Below, one piece after another: positions 48,801 through 56,077 of a stretch of DNA of 64,000 nt. The DNA is taken from NCBI GenBank assembly GCA_964415175.1, contig CAYPYG010000006.1, positions 1 through 64,000 of the forward strand, read 5' to 3'. The translations under genes were made by a program, and so were the position numbers. The notes under the pieces are model-generated. The model had not been told where the DNA came from. It saw nothing but the letters and a program-made list of their open reading frames with translations, and ran no database searches. The stretch is from UBA2231 sp964415175. GTDB taxonomy: Bacteria > Elusimicrobiota > Elusimicrobia > Elusimicrobiales > UBA9959. How positions within the stretch are numbered: the first letter of the stretch is position 1; each line of letters begins with the position of its first letter.

Positions 48801-51616
48801 CGGTGCCGTCGCCCCTCGTACAGGGGCGTGGATTGAAACCGTTAGGTCCCCCGGCGGTCCCCGTTTCCTCTTGGTCGCCCCTCGTACAGGGGCGTGGATT
48901 GAAACCCTAGCGAACACGGGTTGACTACTATCCTAATGCGTCGCCCCTCGTACAGGGGCGTGGATTGAAACACGGACAGAGCAAGGAGGGGAAATGAGCG
49001 AACTGGTCGCCCCTCGTACAGGGGCGTGGATTGAAACACAAGCCCTTGAAGAAACCTATAATATAAAGCCGTCGCCCCTCGTACAGGGGCGTGGATTGAA
49101 ACACTCTGAACTTGACGGCAAGGTGGCTAGGACTACGTCGCCCCTCGTACAGGGGCGTGGATTGAAACACCACGAAAGCGCTACCCCTCACGCTGAACGC
49201 GGAGTCGCCCCTCGTACAGGGGCGTGGATTGAAACTTTACCGGGGCTAGGGATGCGTATGCCGGGCAGAGTCGCCCCTCGTACAGGGGCGTGGATTGAAA
49301 CACGGCGACGGAGGCAACGATAAGCGGCTATAGGCGGGTCGCCCCTCGTACAGGGGCGTGGATTGAAACTGCGGGCACTGACTACCTCGCTCCCGACGGC
49401 GACGTCGCCCCTCGTACAGGGGCGTGGATTGAAACATCGAAAATGACAGTAGAGTGTTTCGGAATCCGAGTCGCCCCTCGTACAGGGGCGTGGATTGAAA
49501 CAACATCAATAGTTGAGCCACCGATTGAAACATCAGTCGCCCCTCGTACAGGGGCGTGGATTGAAACTCTGGGACGCTGTATAGTGATACAGACTCCTCT
49601 CGTCGCCCCTCGTACAGGGGCGTGGATTGAAACGTGAAGGTCGTCTACGAATGGACCAAGCGGTTCCGTCGCCCCTCGTACAGGGGCGTGGATTGAAACT
49701 CTACTGGCAGTATGCTCATACTGTTACTCTCCGTCGCCCCTCGTACAGGGGCGTGGATTGAAACTGGAGAAGCCGGCAGAATATTTCGCATGCGAGCCGG
49801 TCGCCCCTCGTACAGGGGCGTGGATTGAAACACACCGCACCCCAGATCCTGGTCACGCGCTCGCGTCGCCCCTCGTACAGGGGCGTGGATTGAAACACAA
49901 CAGACGATATCCCGACGACATAGACGGACGGTCGCCCCTCGTACAGGGGCGTGGATTGAAACAACAGTCCGGCGGCTCGGTAAGCGTCGGCCAGGGTCGC
50001 CCCTCGTACAGGGGCGTGGATTGAAACACCGTCGCCAAAGCCATGCAGGTGGACCTGCTCAAGTCGCCCCTCGTACAGGGGCGTGGATTGAAACATCCTG
50101 ATCATAGCGTCGAGGGCCCTTGAAAAAGTCGCCCCTCGTACAGGGGCGTGGATTGAAACACGGCGTCGTCGGTGAGCTTGACGCCGCAGTTGCGTCGCCC
50201 CTCGTACAGGGGCGTGGATTGAAACATCCAGCCGATGGCGGCGGAGAAGCCGGTCGCGGTCGCCCCTCGTACAGGGGCGTGGATTGAAACATCGAGAGCG
50301 AAGGCGTCGGGGTGCAGCACGATGTCGCCCCTCGTACAGGGGCGTGGATTGAAACACAACAACCGACGATATCCCGACGACATAGACGGGTCGCCCCTCG
50401 TACAGGGGCGTGGATTGAAACTCGTCGGGGTCGTTGACGAGATAGCCACGGCGGAGTCGCCCCTCGTACAGGGGCGTGGATTGAAACATCGCTTTGATAG
50501 TTTACCGGATTTCTTCTTTGCCGGTCGCCCCTCGTACAGGGGCGTGGATTGAAACTATTCCTCTACTAATCCGTTTAGTAGAGACCCGCGTCGCCCCTCG
50601 TACAGGGGCGTGGATTGAAACAGGAGGATAAAAATGATAGTCAACAAAGAGAACCTGTCGCCCCTCGTACAGGGGCGTGGATTGAAACATCGGACCGGAC
50701 GGTAAAGCGGTTGTCCCCGGTTGTCGCCCCTCGTACAGGGGCGTGGATTGAAACAAATTCCCCGGATACTCCGCCGGCGAAATGTTTTGTCGCCCCTCGT
50801 ACAGGGGCGTGGATTGAAACGCCTGGGAGCACCTGCTGGACTTTGACCTGGTCTTCGTCGCCCCTCGTACAGGGGCGTGGATTGAAACCTCTATCAGCTG
50901 GTCGAGACGCCTCTGCTTTTCCGGTCGCCCCTCGTACAGGGGCGTGGATTGAAACATGGACGGCGCGGCGCTGGTAGGCGGCGACAATAGTCGCCCCTCG
51001 TACAGGGGCGTGGATTGAAACTTGGAGGCGTAGCAGGTGAGGAAGTTCCAGCCTAGTCGCCCCTCGTACAGGGGCGTGGATTGAAACAACCTGTCTCCGC
51101 AGGAAAAGCTCATGATGGACGGTCGCCCCTCGTACAGGGGCGTGGATTGAAACCCTTTGTCGAACCAGATATAGCCGCCTTTTACAAGTCGCCCCTCGTA
51201 CAGGGGCGTGGATTGAAACTTCATCTCGCCGTCGGCCGCCCACATGACCTGGGTCGCCCCTCGTACAGGGGCGTGGATTGAAACTTCTCCGGGGAGACTT
51301 ACGAGAACCACGCGCGGAGTCGCCCCTCGTACAGGGGCGTGGATTGAAACAGCATCTCCATTGCCTGCTTTTGGGTAACGCTGGCGTCGCCCCTCGTACA
51401 GGGGCGTGGATTGAAACCCCGGTCCTCTCCCTGGCCGGCCGGCGCAGCCGGGTCGCCCCTCGTACAGGGGCGTGGGTTGAAACGCCCTCAGGCCGGCGAC
51501 GGTCTCATATATACTCAGTCGCCTCTCGTACGGAGGCGTGGATTGAAACATGGTCCGCCTCCCTTGTATCGTGCGCTATACCTAGTCGCCTCTCGTACGG
51601 AGGCGTGGATTGAAAC
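45825..51616 (+). CRISPR. Type I-C CRISPR array, 88 repeats and 87 spacers by hand count
   Basis: Repeat unit is 32 nt, opening GTCGCCCCTCGTAC and ending GTGGATTGAAAC, with hairpin arms GCCCCT/AGGGGC; it matches type I-C repeats. Repeats 1-85 are identical as far as I can see; number 86 has one substitution (GTGGGTTGAAAC), and 87 and 88 share a variant stem. Spacers are 33-36 nt. Orientation is set by the leader and cas2 on the left and the degenerate repeats on the right. Dozens of apparent reading frames on both strands through this region encode the translated repeat (SPLVQGRGLK, STPLYEGR) and are not genes. Confidence 0.99.
51518..51616 (+). repeat. Two variant terminal CRISPR repeats
   Basis: Repeats 87 (51518-51549) and 88 (51585-51616) carry the same three changes in the hairpin: GCCCCT becomes GCCTCT and AGGGGC becomes GGAGGC. 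One C-to-T is matched by G-to-A on the opposite arm, and the third change turns a T-A pair to T-G, so the stem is preserved. Confidence 0.9.
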
Positions 51617-51683
51617 GCGGGTTCTTTGCCGAAATGCTGACCGCGCAGAAGTCCGAGTTGGTGGCGTTGACCGAGGAGACCAA

Positions 51684-51712
51684 ATGTTCCCCGCGTGCCT
51701 GGGGATGAACCG
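51684..51712 (+). repeat. Solitary type I-E-like CRISPR repeat
   Basis: A 29-nt stretch with TGTTCCCCGCGTGCC and TGGGGATGAACCG, the length and ends of type I-E repeats (CCCCGC...GGGGATGAACCG), although the inner stem is imperfect. No second copy and no type I-E cas genes are in the window. It lies 67 nt past the last type I-C repeat. Confidence 0.6.
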
Positions 51713-52081
51713 CGGCGTTCCAACCTGCTGGTGTATTATTTAGGCGATGTACTTTATCTAATCCTGGAAAGGAAATGAGCGCGCCTCTTATGAGAGCGCG
51801 CTCATTAATGGAGGGGGGACGGAGGGACGGCTCTTCCCCTCATACCACTGCCGGCTTTCGCCGGAAGCGCCGTAGGCAACGCCGATTTTCCTACTGTCGT
51901 CCCCTTCTGGATTATAGCCTCCCGGCCACGGTTTTTCAAGGGCCCGCTTTATTGCCCGGATAAGCGCGGCGCCGGCGACCGCGCGAGCGGACCGGAGTCG
52001 GCTCTTCCACATGGATGGGAAATAGTTCCGGCCGGCGGTATCAATTAAGGACCGGCGCCGCAGCGGGGTTTGGGGTTGGGG

Positions 52082-52135
52082 CGGCGATCGGGGAGATCGC
52101 CGAGGACCGTTCGGGGGAACGGCCGCTGCTGCGGC
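52082..52135. repeat. Three tandem hairpins 3' of cstA
   Basis: CGGCGATC/GATCGCCG (loop GGGGA), CCGTTC/GAACGG (loop GGGG) and GCCGC/GCGGC (loop TGCT) follow one another with almost no spacing. They lie 38-91 nt after the cstA stop on the minus strand and may terminate or stabilise its mRNA; there is no T-run. Confidence 0.6.
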
Positions 52136-52172
52136 ACCGGCTGAATATAGTGTACTGAATTTTCGGCCATAG

Positions 52173-53795
52173 TCAAGGCTCGGCCCGTTCCCGGGGTGCG
52201 CCCGCGATCACCGCGCGGGCGCTTTCGGCTATCACCACCACGGACAGTACCAGCAGCACCGCGCCTATGGCCGTTATCAGGTTGAAACCGGAGCGGGCCA
52301 GCATGGAGCCGAGGGCCCAGATCGTCATGACCGTCATGAACACGGCGGGCGCTATTATCAGGCCGGTGCGCTTCACGCCGGTATTCCTGGCCCAGATATA
52401 GACTATCACCAGCACCAGCGCCGCCAGCAGCTGGTTGGTCACGCCGAAAAGCGGCCAGACCACTTTCCAGCAGGGGATAGGCGCGCCATCGGCGCCGGTC
52501 ATGCGGAGGTTTAGTAGCAGCAGCGGTAGCGCCACCGAGACCGCGGTTGCGATAAGGCGGCTGCGCAGGGAATTGCCCGCCCCGGCCAGTTCCTGCAGTA
52601 TGTAGCGCGCGATGCGCGTGGCGCTGTCGAGCGTGGTCAGCATGAAAGCGGAGACGACCAGCAGGCCGAATATCGTCCCGGCGCGCTCGCCCAAACCTAT
52701 CAGCGAAGAGAACTTGCCCAGTCCGGCGGCGAAGATGCGCGCCGGGGCCGCGCCGGTCAGGGAGTCCGAGGGGGCCAGGAACATTATGGTGCACAGAGCT
52801 ATCACGGCCACCACCGCCTCCAGTACCATGCCGCCGTAGCCTATGAACTTCGCTTCCGACGGGGCGGCGAGCTGCTTGGAGGTAGTGCCGGAGGCCACCA
52901 GCGAATGGAAGCCGGAGACCGCGCCGCAGGCTATGGTGATGAACAGGAACGGGAACATGCCGCCGAGGGACGGGTCCGAGAAGGCCTTGAAGGCCGGGTA
53001 GGTGACGGCGTGGCCGCCGAAGAAGATGCCGCCCAGGCCTATGGCGATGGCGGCGTAGAGCAGGTAGCTGGAAAGATAATCCCTCGGCTGCAGCAGCAGC
53101 CAGACGGGGAGTATCGAGGCTGCGAAACAATAGGTCATGAGCACCGCTATCCAGGTCCGCTTGTCGGCGGCGGGCAGCTGCCAGCGGTAACTCAGGTACA
53201 TCCCGGCCAGCAGCGCCGCCAGCGAGACGACGGTGCCGGCCTTCAGGCCCGCGCCGCGCCTGTACATCGCCCAGCCCAGTACGGCGGCCACCGCGATATA
53301 GAGGACGCTGGTCTGGGACACGGCCGGTTCGTTGACGAAGGTGTCGGCGGTGAGGTCCGCGAAGACGGTCACCACATAGACCAGCGTGAGCCAGGTGAAG
53401 AGCAGGAAGAGCTTGTAGGTGCGGCTGTTTATGTATTTGCGCGCCACTTCCGCCACCGACCGGCCCTGGTGGCGTATGGAGATGATCAGCGCGGAGAGAT
53501 CGTGCAGGCCTCCGATGAAAACGGTGCCTATCAGTATCCAGAGGGCGGCCGGAAGCCAGCCGAAGGCGGCCGCCGCTATCAGCGGGCCGACGATGGGGCC
53601 GGCCCCGGCTATCGAGGAGAAATGATGGCCGAGCAGGACGAACTTGTTGGCCGGCACATAGTCCACTCCGTCGGTCATCGTCTTCGAAGGGACGGGTTCG
53701 GAGAAGGAAACGGAGTAATTCCGCTCAAGGAAGCCTCCGTAAAAACGGTAGCCGGCCCACAGCAGCGCGAGGGCGGCCAGGGTGAAAAGTGCCAT
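52173..53795 (-). CDS. cstA: Carbon starvation protein CstA family transporter
   Basis: 540 residues, about 15 hydrophobic helices. Family sequences: GHHFSSIAGAGPIVGPLIAA, IGGLHDLSALIISIRHQGRS, GAVSGFHSLVASGTTSKQL, LTTLDSATRIARYILQE and WPLFGVTNQLLAALVLVI. CstA/BtsT proteins import pyruvate or peptides. The start at 53795 has GGAGAC upstream; an upstream in-frame extension runs into nth and is not used. Shorter than E. coli CstA, closer to BtsT-like or Gram-positive forms. 14 nt after nth. Confidence 0.95.
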   Translation of the reverse strand: MALFTLAALALLWAGYRFYGGFLERNYSVSFSEPVPSKTMTDGVDYVPANKFVLLGHHFSSIAGAGPIVGPLIAAAAFGWLPAALWILIGTVFIGGLHDLSALIISIRHQGRSVAEVARKYINSRTYKLFLLFTWLTLVYVVTVFADLTADTFVNEPAVSQTSVLYIAVAAVLGWAMYRRGAGLKAGTVVSLAALLAGMYLSYRWQLPAADKRTWIAVLMTYCFAASILPVWLLLQPRDYLSSYLLYAAIAIGLGGIFFGGHAVTYPAFKAFSDPSLGGMFPFLFITIACGAVSGFHSLVASGTTSKQLAAPSEAKFIGYGGMVLEAVVAVIALCTIMFLAPSDSLTGAAPARIFAAGLGKFSSLIGLGERAGTIFGLLVVSAFMLTTLDSATRIARYILQELAGAGNSLRSRLIATAVSVALPLLLLNLRMTGADGAPIPCWKVVWPLFGVTNQLLAALVLVIVYIWARNTGVKRTGLIIAPAVFMTVMTIWALGSMLARSGFNLITAIGAVLLVLSVVVIAESARAVIAGAPRERAEP

Positions 53796-53809
53796 ATAAC
53801 GGTGTCTCC

Positions 53810-54457
53810 TTATTTTTTTGAAGCCGCCACGCCCCGCTTGGGGCAATACGGCGAAAGGGCGCATTCGCCGCAGAGCGGCCTGCGGGCGTCGCAGACGGCG
53901 CGGCCGTGCAGCACCAGCGAATGGGCGAACCAGATCCAATGCTCTTTCGGCAGGGCCTTCATCAGGTCCCGCTCTATCTTTTCCGGGTCCGTGTGGCGGG
54001 TCAGGCCCAGCCTGAAGGCCAGGCGCTTCACATGCGTGTCCACGACCACGCCTTCGGCTATGCCGAAGGCCGTGCCAAGCACGACATTGGCCGTTTTACG
54101 TGCCACGCCGCGCAGCGTGAGCAGTTCGTCCATCGTGCGGGGGACTTTGCCGCCGAAACGCTCCGTTATAGCCCTTGACGATTCTTTCAGCGAGAGGGCC
54201 TTGTTCTTGTAGAACCCCGTCGAGCGGACCAGCTTTTCCAGGTCCGGTAGCGGCGCTCCGGCCATGGCCGCCGGGTCCGGGTATTTTTTGAAAAGCGCCG
54301 GCGTGGTCATGTTGACCCGCTCGTCGGTGCATTGCGCCGACAATATCGTGGCCATCAGCAGCTGGTACGGGCTCTTGTGGTCCAGCGAGCAGGTGGCGTC
54401 CGGGTAGGCCTTCTTCAGGCCTTTTATTATGCCGGCCAGGCGCGTCTTCTCCGTCAC
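53810..54457 (-). CDS. nth: Endonuclease III
   Basis: 215 residues from GTG 54457, overlapping the gapN stop (GTGA). SPYQLLMATILSAQCTDERVN opening, helix-hairpin-helix LLTLRGVARKTANVVLG with the catalytic Lys, VVDTHVKRLAFRLG with the catalytic Asp, and the Fe-S loop CDARRPLCGECALSPYC (C-x6-C-x2-C-x5-C). Base-excision glycosylase/AP lyase for oxidised pyrimidines. Confidence 0.96.
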   Translation of the reverse strand: MTEKTRLAGIIKGLKKAYPDATCSLDHKSPYQLLMATILSAQCTDERVNMTTPALFKKYPDPAAMAGAPLPDLEKLVRSTGFYKNKALSLKESSRAITERFGGKVPRTMDELLTLRGVARKTANVVLGTAFGIAEGVVVDTHVKRLAFRLGLTRHTDPEKIERDLMKALPKEHWIWFAHSLVLHGRAVCDARRPLCGECALSPYCPKRGVAASKK

Positions 54458-56076
54458 AGTATGAAGTCCGTGGAGAGGAATTTGGACTTGCGGCCGCGCA
54501 CTATGCCGTTTATGAGTTCCTTGTTGGGGGGCGAATCCTTGGCGGCCACCAGCGTGCGTATGGAGAACACCCGCAGGGCGTCCGAGACCGACAGCGTGCC
54601 CTCGGCCGAGTCCTTGCGGCCGGTGAACGGCAGCACGTCGGGGCCGCGCTGGCACTGGCTGTTGATATTGACGCGGCAGACCTGGTTGACCAGCGTGTCC
54701 ATCAGGGCGGCCATCCGCTTCTGGTCGTGGCCGAAGATGCTGACCTGCTGGCCGAAGTCGGAATCTACGACATAGTTCAGGGGCTCGGCGATGTCGTCGA
54801 AGGAGGTCATCGGCACCACGGGTCCGAACTGCTCCTCGCGCCAGAGCCGGGCCTTGCCGTTCACTCCCCAGAGCACGGCCGGGTAGAAGAAATTGCCGTT
54901 ATGCGTCCCGCCGTGCGCGTTGACCACTTTCGCGCCGTGCGCCCGGGCGTCCTCTATCGCTTCCTTGAGGTATTCGATGCGCGAGTCCTCGGGCAGCGGG
55001 GTCAGCTTCACTCCCTTCTCCCAGGGCATTCCCATCTTGAGCGACTCCACCTCGCGGACGAACTTCTCCAGGAAGGCGTCCTTGAACGAGGAGTGGACGA
55101 AGAGCATCTTGAGCGCCGTGCAGCGCTGGCCGTTGAACGACAGCGAGCCGGTGACGCATTCCTTGACGGCCAGGTCCAGGTCGGCGTCCTCCAGGAGTAT
55201 TCCGGCGTTCTTGGCGTCCAGGCCCAGCGCGCAGCGCAGCCGGTGCGGCTTGGGATGCTGCGAGCGGATGGCGTCGGCCGCGGCGCTGGACCCGATGAAC
55301 GCCAGCACGTTGACCCGGCCTGACTTCATGATGGGGCCGATGAGCGTCTTGCCGGAACCGTAGAGCGTATTGACCACGCCGGGGGGGAAGCTGTCGCGGA
55401 AGGCCTCGAGCAGCGGCCGGTGCAGCAGCACGCCGTACTTGGCCGGCTTGAAGATGACCGTGTTGCCCATGATCAGCGCCGGTATCAGCGTGGTGAAGGT
55501 CTCGTTGAGCGGGTAATTGTAGGGGCCCATGCAGAGGACCACGCCCAGCGGCGCGCGCTTCACCTGCGCGATTATTCCCTGCACCACCTGGAAGCGCGAC
55601 GAATTGCGGTCGAGTTCCTTGAGGGAGTTGATCGTGTCCACGATATAGTCCACCGTGCGGTCGAATTCCTTGGCGGAGTCCTCGGCGGACTTGCCTATCT
55701 CCCACATCAGCAGGTTGACCACTTCGGCGCGGCGCTTTTTCATCGCTTCGGTGAAGTTCTCCAGGTGCTTTATGCGGTCCTCGACGGACATCGCCGGCCA
55801 GGCGCCGCGTCCTTCGTCGTAGGCCTTTACGGCGGCGTCGAGCGCGGCCAGCGCCTCCTTCTCTCCCAGCAGGGGGTAGCGGCCCAGCTTCACGCGCTCG
55901 AGGCCCTTGCGGCCGTGCAGGCTGACGGGGGAGAGCACCTCGTGGAAAGGGCCCGTCCATTTGAGCAGCTTGCCGCCGGAGAGATACTCGGCCTGGTCCT
56001 GGTATCTGAAAGAGACCTCGGCGGGGATCTCCGATTCTTTCGGGAAAATATCGGCCACTTTTTCCTTTACGGTCAT
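54454..56076 (-). CDS. gapN: NADP-dependent glyceraldehyde-3-phosphate dehydrogenase (GapN-type ALDH)
   Basis: 540 residues of the aldehyde dehydrogenase superfamily: MGPYNYPLNETFTTLIPAL, GNTVIFKPAKYGVL, FIGSSAAADAI, catalytic Cys319 in FNGQRCTALKMLF, and REEQFGPVVPMTSF. The PYNYPLNE and QRCTAL wording is that of non-phosphorylating GapN, which oxidises glyceraldehyde 3-phosphate directly to 3-phosphoglycerate with NADPH formation. The usual ELGGK box with its general-base Glu reads LGLDAKN here, a divergence worth noting. Starts 1 nt after the double-hydrolase gene. Confidence 0.85.
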   Translation of the reverse strand: MTVKEKVADIFPKESEIPAEVSFRYQDQAEYLSGGKLLKWTGPFHEVLSPVSLHGRKGLERVKLGRYPLLGEKEALAALDAAVKAYDEGRGAWPAMSVEDRIKHLENFTEAMKKRRAEVVNLLMWEIGKSAEDSAKEFDRTVDYIVDTINSLKELDRNSSRFQVVQGIIAQVKRAPLGVVLCMGPYNYPLNETFTTLIPALIMGNTVIFKPAKYGVLLHRPLLEAFRDSFPPGVVNTLYGSGKTLIGPIMKSGRVNVLAFIGSSAAADAIRSQHPKPHRLRCALGLDAKNAGILLEDADLDLAVKECVTGSLSFNGQRCTALKMLFVHSSFKDAFLEKFVREVESLKMGMPWEKGVKLTPLPEDSRIEYLKEAIEDARAHGAKVVNAHGGTHNGNFFYPAVLWGVNGKARLWREEQFGPVVPMTSFDDIAEPLNYVVDSDFGQQVSIFGHDQKRMAALMDTLVNQVCRVNINSQCQRGPDVLPFTGRKDSAEGTLSVSDALRVFSIRTLVAAKDSPPNKELINGIVRGRKSKFLSTDFIL

Positions 56077-56077
56077 G

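Larger units (their letters stand above)
51617..52172. other. Intergenic region between CRISPR array and cstA
   Basis: 556 nt without a gene I can support. It holds the I-E-like repeat, a perfect 11-bp hairpin AATGAGCGCGC/GCGCGCTCATT (51774-51806) that may end array transcription, a GNRA-capped hairpin CCGGC-GAAA-GCCGG on the minus strand (51864-51851), a G-run motif (52065-52093) and three tandem hairpins (52082-52135). Short open frames here lack ribosome binding sites and recognisable products. Confidence 0.7.

Noticed and set aside
45926..51613. Many open reading frames on both strands through the CRISPR array
   Set aside because: They encode the translated repeat over and over (SPLVQGRGLK, FQSTPLYEGR) and follow the repeat phase, not any gene.
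51617..51683. A degenerate I-C repeat splitting the 67-nt tail into two spacers
   Set aside because: GTCCGAG... at the midpoint does not match the repeat beyond a few bases.
51788..52012. 74-codon minus-strand frame beyond the array
   Set aside because: No ribosome binding site, no recognisable family, and it overlaps candidate RNA hairpins; left as intergenic.
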